Shown here in pieces: positions 1-12,660 of a stretch of 64,000 bases of DNA. The DNA comes from Adiantum capillus-veneris. Lineage: Eukaryota > Streptophyta > Polypodiopsida > Polypodiales > Pteridaceae. The stretch covers positions 79,666,343 to 79,730,342 of the forward strand of contig CM043950.1 of assembly GCA_014529385.2 (NCBI GenBank). The letters run 5' to 3'. Position numbers and translations under genes: made by a program. The notes under the pieces are model-generated. The model saw only the letters and a list, made by a program, of their open reading frames with translations. It did no database searches and was not told the origin of the DNA. The first letter of the stretch is position 1. Each line of letters opens with the position of its first letter.

Positions 1-1
1 A

Positions 2-1258
2 GAGCCCATTGTGCAGCCATCAAAAATTGCAGAAGAGGAATTGGGATCAACATTTTGCAGGTTGCCAAAGAAATTGTTGCTACAATTGGATAATTGTGTA
101 GGGGAAAACAAAAATCGATACTTATTTGCCTATTTGTCAATGCTTGTTGGAAGGGGTGTTTTCAAAACCATCCAACTAGGATTTTTAATGGTTGGGCATA
201 CACATGAGGACATAGACGCCATGTTTAGTAGGTTTTTAGAGAAGTTGAGATTTACACAAACCTATACTTTGCCACATTTGATGGATACATTATCAAATAG
301 CTCATCTTCATCTCGAGCTCCATTTTTTCTCACGAAGATCCCTGATTTCAAGCAATATTGTGACGGCTATCTTTGTGATGGACAAGACATACTTGTTGGA
401 CATTCCAAACCGCTTCAGTGCAGGTTCTTTATGCAGGATGAGGCACCAATGATGCAATATAAGGCACATGTAGGTGTATCAAGTTGGAGCGGAAGTATTC
501 CCCTTTGGAAAATAGACACAGAAGGCAAGCCAATGTTACCACATGGAGATCCATCTCTGGTACCAATGGCGGAGTATGTCAAGGCCCACGAAGAAGTCAT
601 TTTGGGGCTAAAGAACTATATAAAATTTTGAAAAAATTTAGGGAATGGTTCAAGTGTTCCGTGATATTATAGACCCGTGATAGATTATTGGAGTAACGTA
701 ATTGAAGAGATTGGAAAAGCAATCATATCAGAGGGAGTCTTGTATGAAATGTTTTGGCCAAAAACTCAAGAATATTCTCACCTACAAAGCACTACAATGA
801 ATTTTCAACAAGGAGCAGAAAGATTCCTAGGCCTTGAAGAGTTGCATGATCATTTTTGTGGGCCTCAACGAGATAGGCCAAGGGAAGAGTTTGACCCTAT
901 GTCTGATGTGCACCAAGGTGACTTTCTTATGCTTGTTCCAAGTGACACAGAAATCTATCCAGTGTGGCTTGCAATGGCTTTATTTGACATTGATAATGAG
1001 CCTACATCACCAAACTACAAAAAACTATTGATTCAATATTGGGCACCTTGCGCAAGAAAAAGTGGGATGACAAATACTCAAGCTTACAGTAATTGTTGGA
1101 GGGTTATTGGGCTGTCAACTATAAGGACCCACAAAGAAGGACCATTTTCTAGAATAAAGATTCCAAAAAGGTATGCTCTAAAAGCCAAAGAAGGCATCAC
1201 TCGTGCACATCAACTACACTTGGATCAAAGATTAGATATGGTATCAAATGTGGAGTAG
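2..1258 (+). pseudogene. DUF7869-type protein, C-terminal part (copy 1)
   Basis: The frame is open from the window edge, so the N-terminus lies outside. The conserved core reads LQLDNCVGENKNRY (about 80-121) and VGHTHEDIDAMFSRF (about 191-235), the hallmark of DUF7869-type proteins found in mobile-element-like genes of mosses, ferns and some animals. The Asp at 89-91 and the Glu at 206-208 look like the acidic residues of an RNase H-type fold, which is an inference. The frame stops at TGA 629-631, where the second copy in this window (19,265-27,769) has Trp. After about 40 disturbed bases the same frame resumes at 677 with PVIDYWSNVIEEIG and runs to TAG at 1258. Nonsense plus a local frameshift mark it as a pseudogene. 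A transposase-like role is likely but unproven. Confidence 0.75.
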
Positions 1259-2100
1259 AATTATGTGGAGCTTCTATTGTGACTATACTAGTCAATTTTG
1301 TTATTAAAAAAAAAATTGTATCTTCCTTTGTTTTATGTAATTCATAGTTTTTATTCAAATCCATGTGTTGTACATCCTCTTGACTTTTGGTGTTTATCAA
1401 TACCACAATCCTATGAGATTTACACTTTATTTACTAACGAGACACCTCAATTTTTCCCACTTTAAGTGGAAAATTCCCAAATTACATGAATTTAGTCGAT
1501 TTGGATATTCCCATAATGTGAGATTTTTACTAAAATACCTAATATGGTCTTAAATCTTGTGTGATGTGAAAGGTTATTAGAGCGAATAGTAGGATGTAAT
1601 GAAGTGACTGAGTAAACCTCCTCCATTAAGAAAGCTTCCATAAGCACCCCCCATGATCAAAGCTCTTGAAATTTCTTTCCCAAAGAGAGATGTATGGTGT
1701 GGAATCACTTACTGAATTCGACTGAAGAAACTTGTAGATCTTATTGCTCTCTATCATTGCACCCACCACTATGAATGTGATATAAAAGATTGGTTGCTCT
1801 TCCTCCTGTGTAAAGTTGATGTATCTGCTACGATCTTCAGGAGCTTGTATGAGCAAATCTCTGAGCTATAGCTCATAAAATTCATTCAACCTGGGTAGGC
1901 TCATCAAGTCCAACATTCTATGACCTTCATGATTTAGGAAAGCTTGATCCATGCTTCCAGCTGCTATAGGCAGATATTGCAAATAGTTTACCACATAAGT
2001 AGATAATAGACGAAGGTTTCTATTGCTTCCAATACATTGGAAGAGAATAGATTTTGGTACGGATCGATGAAATATCCACATGTAGCAATCAACAAGTTTT
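1259..2100. other. Intergenic, no recognised gene
   Basis: Two short minus-strand open stretches (1626-1856 and 1866-2129) share one frame and are separated by a stop. I recognise no domain in either. They may be a decayed exon or chance. Confidence 0.4.
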
Positions 2101-2964
2101 TCATCTATGATGAATACCAGAAGCATCATAATGTGCTACCTCCATACACGAAAGAACCAAATGAAGAAGGTTTGGGAACATCCATTCATCACCAAGTATG
2201 CATGTCCTCTTCCACTTAAGAAGGTATGGTGCCCTCAATGAAATGTATATGTGAAGAGAGGAGAAGTTGAATTTGAAGAGGTGAAACCCAATGTGAAGCT
2301 TCGGCATAGGAACCATCTTGTCTCTTTGCAGCCAAAGAACCCTTGGTTCTTCTCGCACTTGCACTTCACTTTGCATCACCTGTGGCTCCGCTACCACCGC
2401 GTCACACTGCTTTGGCATCATTGCACCTTTCAAACACCGCCTAGCCTCACGCTTCTTCAAAATATTCTTGGTTTGCCCTCTCGCTAGAGCTACTGCCTCC
2501 TCATACGACATTGGACCATCTATTTCCACCTTATCTCGCACTTCCTCATGCAGGCAATCCATGAATTTACACAACTTCAAAAAACTGGAATTTTCTGCAG
2601 CAGTTACCTTCATTAACTTCCCCCATAGGACTTCGAACTCCCACTCGAACGCTTGAAAATCTCCCTCCAAGATTTGCTTCAATCCGTCTAGCTTCCGCTT
2701 TACTTCATCTAGCCGCGCATCCGCTACAAATCTCCTTTGAAACGCCGCCTCTAGGGCTTTGCAATCTTCTTTTTCTTCTTCACCCAGGCTATCGAACCAT
2801 AGATTTGCTTTACCACGAACCAGGAGCAGGAACACCTGTACCGCACCGTCTTCTCTCGATAAACCGCTTTCCAACACGAACAATCCATAGTTTTGAAGCC
2901 AAGTTTCCGCATCTTCAACCCCACTGAAAATGGGAAATCCTGTCCAAGCCATCACTAGCAGCAC
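2101..2964 (-). CDS. Retrotransposon gag-like protein (Ty3/gypsy type)
   Basis: A 287-residue open frame. From about residue 8 it matches the retrotransposon gag domain: a GFPIFSGVEDAETWLQNY start, then the LLLVRGKANLWFDSL block and an AFQRRF block, the usual order of a Ty3/gypsy capsid. Capsid proteins package element RNA in virus-like particles. The matching part ends near residue 220. The remaining tail is basic and hydrophobic without a zinc knuckle, and no protease, RT or integrase follows leftward, so the element is truncated after gag. The start may be the internal Met at about residue 5 (MAWTGF). The neighbour to the right is low-complexity DNA that may include the element's leader; I found no primer binding site there. 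Confidence 0.7.
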   Translation of the reverse strand: MLLVMAWTGFPIFSGVEDAETWLQNYGLFVLESGLSREDGAVQVFLLLVRGKANLWFDSLGEEEKEDCKALEAAFQRRFVADARLDEVKRKLDGLKQILEGDFQAFEWEFEVLWGKLMKVTAAENSSFLKLCKFMDCLHEEVRDKVEIDGPMSYEEAVALARGQTKNILKKREARRCLKGAMMPKQCDAVVAEPQVMQSEVQVREEPRVLWLQRDKMVPMPKLHIGFHLFKFNFSSLHIYISLRAPYLLKWKRTCILGDEWMFPNLLHLVLSCMEVAHYDASGIHHR

Positions 2965-3295
2965 CTGGTGTTCAAAGGCCTCACCTTTGGCATCACCGAA
3001 ATCGCCACTTCAACTTCAACTAGGAGCATCAGCATCGTCCTCCGTGGGGGCAACAGAAGATGGAGAGGGAGAATGGGGGAACACGCCCAGCACAAACAAA
3101 TGGGCCTCTCTATAGCTCAGGGCATTCACAACACCCCAATCCACTTAGTGAGCACCTTCGACTCATAGAATTCACACTATCGCACACACGATCAAACACA
3201 ACTTGACACACCGCAGCACACACGCACTCAAATAGACGACCAATCAACCCGCACCCACAAAATGGCTACAATCATTGCCTGCCCTTGCACACATA

Positions 3296-3386
<91 letters not shown>

Positions 3387-5526
3387 CACACACACTCATA
3401 GGGGGGGCGCACACGCACTCAAACACCCGGCATCACATGCAACAGAACAGAGCAGGAGAAAGGGGGGGGGGGAGGAAATAGCACGACAAGAAACGCCCGT
3501 TTTCAATGGAGGGAACTCACTCCCTGCTCAAAAAAACACTATAGCCGCACTCGGCTTCACAAAATACATAAGGGGAGGCGCCCTCTCGGCCCTTTGCAGA
3601 CAAAAACCACTCTTGGCTCTTTTCCCTGTGGCTCCCAAGCCTCACGAGGCGACAAAAAGCCCCCCAAAATGATAAAAAAAACTCGTTTATAGAGAGGGAG
3701 CACCCATTTTAGCATGTTTGGCCTCTTTCCAACACATGGCGAGATCTTTTATCTCACTCTCTCACTCTCACTCGCTTTGCTCTTTGCTGATGTGGGACTT
3801 TCCCCTTACATGAGGGGGGGAGGCAATAGCGATGTCACTATTGCTCTCCTCCTTCTCCTCAAAATTTAGGCGCCCCTAGGGCCGTGTGAATTGCCCTTGT
3901 CGGACAAGCACCACGTCATCATTGTCAACAACTAGCGGGCGCCACTGCTCCGCCGCTCCTCGCCAAAATCGGTACGATTACCGCCCCTCATGGATGCCAC
4001 CACCAAAACCTCCTCAAATTTCCGCCTGCAGAGCGCCATAGGCGCTCACGCCATAGCCCACGCTCCAAGAGCTCCAAGCTCTCTTGTTACACACCAAATG
4101 GGCCTCATGGCCTTGCCCATATACCGTGCCATGCTGTGTCCGCCCTACGCGTGTGGGGTGATCCCCCTGCCACGTGGTGGCTTCGCATGCCTTAAGCCTT
4201 AATCCCTTGAAAACAAGTAAAACCCCATTGTGTTTTTATCCAAAAAACTTTGCAGCCTGCTTTTACCTGGCTCTCCTATACTGTCCCCATCTCCTATTGC
4301 CAAGCCGCAAAGACCTTCTAAAGCTTCACTTTCCCGGCGCCAACCACACTCTTCGTCTCTGTATTTTGATCCCTCAGCGACCTCGAACCAAAGCCTCCAA
4401 GACGGAAAAAAAACCATCTACAACTGTTCATCACCACCTAAATGCTTCCAACTTCATTTCGTTGCATATGACTGACGGAATATCCGATTGACATACCGTC
4501 GACTAGTGATGACTTCACATGATGCACACTTTCAGTGAGAACCTTGGCGAGGCGGAAAAGATGCCAGATGGCACACCATTCAATGCAACCAAGTGGGCTC
4601 AGACCCGACCCCTGGAAAATCTTCAACTGACCATATCTTGCTAACCAGAGCTCCAATTCGCAATCCGAGAAGACAGGCATGCTCCACAACTTGAGCACTA
4701 CACATGTGTATACTGACATTAGCCCGGGCCACCTGTCCCCAGCTGTTATGTCCGTCGGGAATCTGCTACACACTTTAGCTTTAAACTACAATATCTTGAG
4801 TACCGGGGATCCGTTTGACGAGCCGTCTGGACTGGCTTCTAAAGCACACTGATCACTACATTCTAGGACATAAAACCCACATCTTGGGCACAGTTGGCCA
4901 CCAACCTCTTTGGCTCTTTGCAGCACACCTTGGCTTAAAAAACCGCTTCGAGCATACACCTCCGCTATCCCTTGGCTGCCTAGGGCTTTGGTACCCGCCC
5001 TAGCCTTCTTCACTACACTCACATGCTGCCTCTGCCTGGCATTGACCACCTCCTAGCCCGGACCAACTTTGGTTTCACCAACGTTAATTGCAGGTTGGCA
5101 CATAAGTGAAAAGATTGATCAAGTACTTCAGAGACCCAAGATTTACAAATCACCTGAAGAATTACGCGATTGATGAAATTTACTCCATACGACAAGAGTG
5201 TAAGGTGTGAGCTTTGTCCTAGAGTACTAGAGTATGAGTCAAGGAGAGAAAAGGTGGAATATCCCACATACACTGGTGCAAGGCTGTAGAGATACTTAAA
5301 GCTTATTTCATGAATAAGCAAACCCATTTCTTTTGCATTACATCTCCCTTGTGAATGGTGAGCTTCTGATGGGCTAGCAAATACTCAAGATTGTGTTTAT
5401 GAGTCCAAGTTAATTCATCTTGGAACCTAATTCGCTTAAGTGATAATCTAGCCTACACACACTCACTTGTGTGCATGATGTTTCTCTTTCATCCACCCTA
5501 GCTAGGACGATCCCATTCCCATCAAG
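2965..5526. other. Non-coding, low-complexity and possible LTR/leader sequence
   Basis: No convincing gene. It contains a CT microsatellite (3299-3384), a G10 run near 3463-3472 and many short pyrimidine-rich stretches. The segment from about 5100 to 5526 precedes a copia-type primer binding site and is probably the end of a copia LTR. Open frames here are artefacts of the repeats or lack domains. Confidence 0.45.
3299..3384. repeat. (CT)43 microsatellite
   Basis: Uninterrupted CT dinucleotides over 86 bases, followed by CA-rich sequence. Serine-leucine and arginine-glutamate open frames over it are artefacts. Confidence 0.95.
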
Positions 5527-5538
5527 TGGTATCAAAGC
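5527..5538 (+). promoter_or_regulatory. Primer binding site of a copia element (initiator Met tRNA)
   Basis: TGGTATCAAAGC differs at one base from TGGTATCAGAGC, the usual plant copia primer site complementary to the 3' end of initiator Met tRNA. A CA two bases upstream could be the LTR end. It lies on the same strand as the copia pol remnant at 7.2-9.3 kb, so it probably marks that element's 5' LTR-internal junction, with gag lost in between. Confidence 0.6.
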
Positions 5539-6755
5539 ACCACGTTATGCTATCTAGGTTTGTCTTTATGCATTTGTATGTTGTTATGATTAGCATTCCT
5601 TAATTATCACTAGCAAGAGCTGTTATGTTCACTCTTCTATTGCATATCTCATGCCGAATTAGTATTTGTTTGTCTAGCATGAGCATGTTCTTGAGTCAAA
5701 GACTCTTGGGCACTACTCATTGGCTAATTGGAAACCTAATTATCATTAGAGTTCATTCATCTGTCATGAGCAACTTGCATTTGCATTTTAGATTGAGTTC
5801 AAGCCTACTTCCTCTCATCTTGCATCAAAATTTGTTCCTCACTCTAGAAAAATTAGCACTTGCAATTGGTGTGTATGCGTAGCCTGTATCAAGAGCTTTA
5901 TATAGAGCCCTAAATTATTGAAACCGGTGGACATTAACATCCCCAATTGGCTTGGCAATATTGTGCTCAATCTTTGTTTTCCTGAAGTCGGAAGACATAG
6001 AAAGTGTGTGTGTGTGTGTGTGTGCTTTAGGGAATTTAATGCTCAAAGCCAGAATCCTTTTTTTTTCCCATCTGCTGCCTTCAACCACGTGGGAAACCCA
6101 CTTTTTCTTTGGGGAGTTCAAAGTCAAAAGGCCACATGGACGCTCACACACACAAGGCCGCCCAGACAAAATTTAGCCTCACGCGGCCAAGTGGGTTTAA
6201 TACCCGAACGTGTCCGCCACTGGCCTGATTGGTGGTCTTTGGTCATCCCCTCCATCCGTTGCCTTCTTCTCTATGGGGCCAATCCACCAGCTCTACCCAT
6301 TTGGTTTGTTGTCCAACCATTCGAGCCACGGACCTCACCCGAGCGGTGAAATACACTTATAAATGATTAGGGTCCACCCTTATAGGGTACCCCTTCCCGC
6401 GCTTCAACTTTCCCTTAAGCTTTCCCATTTGGAGTGGCTTTCCATGGGGTTCGTAGCCTAGTTCATTCAAGGGGCTTTCCCACACTACATGCAAAACATG
6501 AGTGCTATTCTCTCTTAAATGGCATGTCTCACAAGTAGTTTTGCATCGGACAAAAATTTTCAAAGAGTTACACAATGGTGCATAAAAGGCTTCAAGCATC
6601 AAGCATTCCCCAAAGCTGCAAAGAAGAAAATATGGGCTCCTTCAAGCATCAACAAAGGAGATCTTTACAAAGCTTTGCACTTTAAAATCAAAGATCAAAA
6701 ATTGTGAAGAGGGGCTTCACTCTAATGAAGAGCAGCTTCATAAAATCGAAGGAAT

Positions 6756-6786
<31 letters not shown>

Positions 6787-7192
6787 AACTCCAAAAACTT
6801 TGCAGCTAAGCACAATTTTTGCAATGTATGTCACTACATATATCATTAAGAAGGACAATGTCATTGTGCTATTGTACAGAGTCCAAAAACTGGCCTTGCA
6901 AACTCTCCAAACGCAGAGACCGCTCTAAGGCATGATGGGGGAATTTCAAAATTCACTTTGAGGGAGGAATAAATCGGAAACACCATCATTAGCATCCGCA
7001 TTAGCAGTTCTTTTACATTAATATTTTTGCATTGCATTTGTTTTTTTGAATAAAGCTTGATTGCAGAACAAAAGGGGGAAAGAAGCACCTGTTTGAGGGG
7101 AGGATACGAAGACAAACACCATGAAGCAATTGAAGACAATGTATTGAAGAAGACGAAGGTGCTCTTGGATTACAGACGAAGTCAAGTTTTCT
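5539..7192. other. Non-coding, probably decayed copia leader and inserts
   Basis: No domain-bearing frame. It includes a TG run near 6005-6025 and a TC run near 6755-6781. By position it should hold the gag region of the copia element, but I see no gag or zinc knuckle. Confidence 0.4.
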
Positions 7193-9320
7193 ATGTGTAA
7201 TGGCACTGAGTTTATGCTTCATAATGAAAGACATGTACCCATATTGATAATGAGTTTGATGTCAGTTGGACAAGTGGATGATTTGGGTTACACTACCATA
7301 TTTTCTCATGGTTCTTGGATTATCAAGAAGGGAAATTTGGTCACATTTAAAGGCCAAAAATCTGGCTCATTGTACTCGCTTTATGTCTCTTCAATGAAAG
7401 AGAATTCCAATTGTGTAGCCAAGATTCTGTCTACAGAGTTGTGGCATCGCCAGCTAAAACATATGAGTCAAAAGGGAATGAAAGTCTTACAGAGTTTTGG
7501 TTTTAGTCCTGTGCTAGATTACTCTAACTTCTCTTTATGTGAGCATTGTATCTATGGAAATAGACTAGGTTGACATGAGCACCTTTGGATAAGGAGTTAG
7601 AGAGTCCTCTAGATCTCGTTTATAGCAACTTGTGTGGACCGATGCCAATCAAGTCTCTAAGGGGAGCATTATACTTCCTAAAATTCATAGAGGACTCTTA
7701 ATAGAAAGGTGTGGGTTTATCTCTTGAAGCAAAATAGAGACATCTTTAGTGTCTTTCAAAAGTTCTTAGCATTGATCAAGAACCAATCGAGTAGAAAGCT
7801 TAAATCTTTGTGCAGTGACAATGGAGGCGAGTACATCTCCTTCGAGTTCAAGGACTTTTGCAATAAACGAGGCATTAGAAGACATTTTTTACCACACATT
7901 TTACACCCACCCCAAATGGTGTGGCTGAGAGAATGAATAGAATCATTCAAGAACGTGTCACTTCTATGTTGTCTATGACCAACTTACCTCAAGAATTTTG
8001 GGGAGAAGCTGCTAGGATGGCTGCTTATTTAATCAATTGATCACCTAGTATACCACTAAAGTACAAGGTTCCGTAGGAGATGTAGACGGGCAAAGAGCCC
8101 AATTATGATAGATTACATATATTTGGGCGTGAGGCGTTCTCACATGTGCAAAAAGTGCTTAGACAAAACCTGGACCTCAAATCACACAAGTGCATCTTCA
8201 TTGGATATGGTGTAGATGGAGAGATGGGATATCACCTCTGGCACCCGAAATCTAAGAACGTCATACGCATCTCACATGTGATATTCAACGATTCTAAGAT
8301 GCATACAAAGCCAATGAAATACTTTGAGTATTGCAGAGTACGATTTCAGGGTGTTTCCTCACCACGCCAGTTACACAGAATCTTGGACGTGCTAGTGATG
8401 CTTCTTCCACCAGTACACACACACACACATGTTTCTCCAAAGAGAGTGAAATCCAACAGTCAGGCACTTCAAGGATCTACTCATACATCTCATTCACCTG
8501 AGTTTTTTGAGATAGGATTGGACTGCTTGCTAGTCACTGATTGCGGTGAACCCACTTGCTACAAAGAGACCATTCAAATGGACGATAGCGTGAAGTCGGA
8601 AGAGGCTATGCAATTTGGGTATAACTCGATCTTAGCAAATGAAACTTGAAATTGATAGAGTTACCTACGGGTAAATAGGCATTGCCATGAAAATGGGTGT
8701 ACAAGAAGAAGTATATCACAGATGATCGCGAGCCTAAGTATAAGGCAAGAATGGTTGCTAAAGGGTTCAATAAAATGAAAGGCGTGGATTTTGATGAAAT
8801 ATTTTCTCCAGTGGTCAAGATGACTACATTGCATCTTGTACTTGGTCTAGTAGCCATCAAGGACTTGGAATTGGTCCAAATGGATGTGAAGGCAGTGTTT
8901 CTTCATGGGGATCTTGGAGAGGATGTCTACATGAAACAGCAAGAAGGTTTTGCGATTAAGCCTGAGAAGCCAACACGGGTAGAACAAGTGTGTAGACTCA
9001 AGAAAGATTTGTATCGATTAATGCAAGGCTCAAGAAAATGGTACATCAAGTTTGATAAGTACATTTAGTCCCACGGTTATGTATGGAGCCAAGAGGATCA
9101 CTACCTATACATTAAGAGGTTGAACAATGGTTCCCTCATCATTATGATTTTGTACGTGGATGATATGATCATAGCCAAGAAGTCAAAAGATGATATTGCA
9201 CTTCTCAAGGATGCGTTTAGAAAGCAGTATGCTATGAAAGATTTAGGTGATGCACATCACTTTCTTGGTATGCATATCAAGAGATATCCCAAACATGGTA
9301 TACTTAAGGTTTTGCAGTGA
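7193..9320 (+). pseudogene. Ty1/copia pol remnant (integrase and reverse transcriptase)
   Basis: Domains come in copia order but are broken. GAG-pre-integrase covers 7193-7573, with WHRQLKHMSQKGM and then CEHC. An integrase core fragment covers 7700-8030, with SDNGGEY and, after a frameshift, NGVAERMNR. The integrase C-terminal block is at 8146-8400 (KCIFIGYG, GYHLWHPKSKN). Reverse transcriptase covers 8697-9320, with YKARMVAKGF, QMDVKAVFLHGDL and the catalytic YVDDMIIAKK, broken by TAG near 9066-9068. RT stops abruptly at 9320 after GMHIKRYPKHGI and RNase H is missing. Several stops and frame changes mean it is dead. The similar fragments at 10.9 and 11.7 kb may be its displaced 3' end or belong to sister copies. 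Confidence 0.85.
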
Positions 9321-10618
9321 TTTGAGCCTACCACAAATTTTTGTTTACTATATTTTGTTGGTTTTACTTGCTTCTAGAGGTTTACAATAAAAGAAAGAGT
9401 GAGAACAACCTCTTGGAAAAATTCAAAAAATGATTTGATGGGAATTTTTCCTTGACTAGTTCACCGGAGGTGAAAGGGAGAACCTAGTGGTAAAAGGAAG
9501 GGAAAATATGTAAATGTGAAAAGGAAAGATATGATGTGGTTGTGGATCCATGCACCCATGATTCAAGGGTCATGAGTGGCTCATATCATCATGGCTTTGG
9601 AGCCATATGATCATTCAAATAGATGGGACCCAGGTGGAAGACTTGGTAAAGGAAGGAAACAAACCCATGATTTTGCTGGATTTTTAAAAACTACTTCCAC
9701 TCCGATCCAAGAAAATTTGTCTTCATCAAAGTTGTAGCTGATGAGCAGGAGATTCTGACCATATTTTTTTTATAATTTTTTCATCTACGGTCTAGGAGAT
9801 ATGGCCAAAATGGCGGACGCCAGTTTTTTCAACTGTGGTGGAGACCAACCCCTCTACCTTTACACACACACCCTTCCTTTTCCACATTGAGTCCTTCTCT
9901 AAAGATAAGCCATTAGTCTTTTCACCCACCCCTCCTTCCTCCTCTCTCTCAAGCTCAAAAAACCATCACAAATTCCTCTTCTAATCACCTCTCAATTCAT
10001 GCTTAATCTTGTTGTAATTCATAAGTTCTCATTCAACCCCTTTCTATTATTACTAGATATGCATTGATTTTATGTAGATTCTTTACATTTTAAAATAAAG
10101 AAGCTCTTGGACTCAAGCTATGGAGGAAGGAGTGAAGACAACACAAGTGATGATGGAGCCAATTAGTTACAAATTGGTCAACAAATTACTTGGAAGGAGC
10201 TTCTTCATTGGTGGAATGTCCCTAATCAAGCTTCATTTGTACAAATTTCACTTGGATCTTAGCCTCACTCCTAATCACTCTCTTTCCTATATAAAGAGGG
10301 CCCCCCCCCTTTGTAATTTCAAGTCTCCCTCAGCCCCATTGAGTCTTTGTATCACTCATCATGAGCCCATAAAGCTCATTTATTCACTCTATTCTTGCAC
10401 ATTCTAGAGTGCAAATTATTTTATGCTAGTAACCTCCCCTCCTCTTACTTATGTTAATTAAGAGAGATCTTTTATGTGTGTGTGAGAGTGCTTGATGTGA
10501 TTTTGGCTAATTCTTGAGTTGTTGTTTAGTAATCTACATGCTATTTGTGTTGGGAGTGCTTGAAGTTATCCATTCCTTGTACACACACTAAGGTTAATGC
10601 TTCATTCATAGTGATAGA
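9321..10618. other. Non-coding, no recognised gene
   Basis: AT-rich sequence without a domain-bearing frame. The part near 9600-9850 resembles LTR-type sequence in composition, but I could not pair it with another copy. Confidence 0.35.

Positions 10619-10703
<85 letters not shown>
10619..10703. repeat. (TC)n microsatellite
   Basis: About 85 bases of TC dinucleotides with one TTT interruption near 10639-10641. Confidence 0.95.
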
Positions 10704-10706
<3 letters not shown>

Positions 10707-10879
10707 TGTATCCGTCCTAGTCCACGCTTCCAAGACTAGGTGGTGCCCTCATCTAATTTCCCTTGTGGCGCAATGGAGTTTGTTTTGGTATAGAGGCCGC
10801 CATTCCAAATTTCCTTCGTCAGCAGGAAGAGAATATTCACAAATTCTTGCAATGTTTTAATAATCAAGGGGAGGAAGCA

Positions 10880-11205
10880 TTGAGTACCCCAATGGCAGCA
10901 TACAAAAAACTTAGCAAGCATGATATCCCAAATTTGATGCTAAAAAGTCAAAGATGGCAAAGTGTTGTATTCTCCTCGGCATTGGGAGTCTCATTTTTGC
11001 CATGGTTAGCACATGGCTAGATGTTGCATATGCACTAGGAGTGGTCTGCAAATCTATGGAAACAATGCCTTGAACAAGGTTTTATTGATGAAGAAATTGA
11101 TGCACATGAACATGAAAGAAGGCAGTCATATTAGTTCTCACTTAAGCGAGTTCAACAACATGTATTCACAGCTTACTTGTAAAGGTCTTAATTTTTTTTA
11201 AAAAA
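10880..11205 (+). pseudogene. Chimeric copia fragments: RT C-terminus joined to gag
   Basis: From about 10,880 the sequence encodes STPMAAYKKLSKHD and a following block that repeats, in diverged form, the copia RT-RNase H linker at 11,685-11,870. From about 11,055 it changes to a copia gag-like (UBN2) segment with MKEGSHISSHLSEFNNM and SQLTCKGLN. A 3' pol piece next to a gag piece indicates rearrangement between two copia copies. No intact frame. Confidence 0.55.
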
Positions 11206-11684
11206 ATTGATTTCATATCGCACTGTTGAATGGTCAAAAAAATCTAACGAGCCAACCTATGAGACAACCTGTGAGTGTGGGTGGGTGTGTTTGGCTTGGG
11301 TGTTCTTCTTTGGCTCGCAACCTCACTCACTTTCTGAGAGTGTGTATGTATGGGAACACCACTTTGAATCTCATTGATTGTATTTGATTTGATTCATTCG
11401 CAAAGCTTGCCTATCAACCTACTACTACTGATTTCAAATCTGCCCAAATTCCAGCATCTTGATTTCCCTTGCAGATCAGTAGTACTGCCTGAATTTGTCC
11501 ATTTGGCATAGCTCCACTTGCTCAAGCTTCCAAGATTCTAACTCCTTTAATTGTTTTGGTTTTCACCTCTTGCTCAAGCCCGGTGCTCCTTTCTTGACTC
11601 TCTTTGTCTTGATTTCTTGCAAGGTCCTGCAGAACTTGCCAAAATTCCCTTGCTGTCGCTTCACTCACAGAGTAAAAGCATAGA
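11206..11684. other. Non-coding spacer between copia fragments
   Basis: No domain-bearing frame. It includes GTGTGGGTGGGTG-like sequence near 11,275 and pyrimidine-rich stretches. Confidence 0.35.
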
Positions 11685-12401
11685 GTACCCCAATGGCAGC
11701 ATACAAAAACCTTAGCAAGCATGATTGTCCCAAATCAAATTCTGAAAAGGTAGAGATGGCAAAGGTGTCGTATTCTTTGGTAGTTGGCAGTCTCATGTTT
11801 GCCATGGTTAGCACACAGCCAGACATTGGATATACAATGGGAGTGGTCAGCAAGTTTATGGAAAATCCAGGCAAAAAGCATTGTAAAGCAATGAAGCACA
11901 TATTGAGATACATCAAGGGCTCAGCTGGCAAGTGCTTACGCTTTGGGAATAGTAATGCATCCATAGTTGGATACATTGATTTAGATTATGCGAGTTGTGT
12001 GGACACGAGGAAATCCACATCTAGCTATGTTTTATTTTTTTCTGGAGCAGGAGTTTCTTGGAGATCCTATATCCAAATTTGCATTTGTCTTCCATCATTG
12101 AGGTAGAGTATGTTGCAATTTCTAGTTCCAGTAAGGAAGCTGTGTGGTTATCTCGTCTAGTGGGAGACTTTGGTATACACCAGACTCTAGTGCTACATTG
12201 TGACACAATCAGAGTGTGATTACGTTAGCAAAGAACCTCGTGTTCCACTCTAAATCAAAACACATAGAGGTCAGGTATCATGTAATACATGATATTTTGT
12301 CTAGCAAACGCATTGAGTTATTCAAAATTCATACAGATAAAAACCCAGTGGATGCTCTAACAAAGAGCTTAGCCTCAAAGTGGTTTGCACATTGCATATA
12401 G
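11685..12401 (+). pseudogene. Ty1/copia RT C-terminus and RNase H remnant
   Basis: The 11,693-12,106 frame carries the RT-RNase H connection (VSYSLVVGSLMFAMV, STQPDIGYTMGVVSKFM, KHILRYIKGS) and the first RNase H block (GYIDLDYASCVDTRKSTSSY). A frameshift near 12,070 breaks it. The next piece reads SSSKEAVWLSRL in another frame. The final piece at 12,216-12,401 carries SKHIEVRYHVIHDIL and TDKNPVDALTKSLA, the usual copia C-terminus. At least two frameshifts make it a pseudogene. No complete LTR was identified downstream. Confidence 0.85.
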
Positions 12402-12660
12402 ATGATGGGCGTAGGGTGAAGCTAGGGTCCTGCTTCACCTTTTGTACATTTGTACCTAGTAGCCCCTACTTTTTGTAGCCACTTGGGCCACGTTGGCCTT
12501 CAAGTGGTACATCGTTAGGTTTTAGGCCAAGTGGTCAGTGGCCATGGTAGAGGTGCCCACCCATCACATTCACTTTGGCTATATTGAGAATAATGAGAAG
12601 AGAGAATAAACCTCTATAATGCTCCACCAAGACTATGTGTTTGCCTCTCCATCCCCTTCC
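12402..12660 (+). other. Possible copia 3' untranslated/LTR sequence
   Basis: It directly follows the RNase H end. It contains a short inverted repeat around GGTGAAGC...GCTTCACC near 12,416-12,440 and an AATAAA-like signal near 12,604. Suggestive of a copia 3' LTR with a polyadenylation signal, but no partner LTR was found. Confidence 0.3.

Noticed and set aside
3244-3672. Ser-Leu, Arg-Glu and Thr-rich open frames over the CT repeat
   Set aside because: Pure microsatellite translation with no domain.
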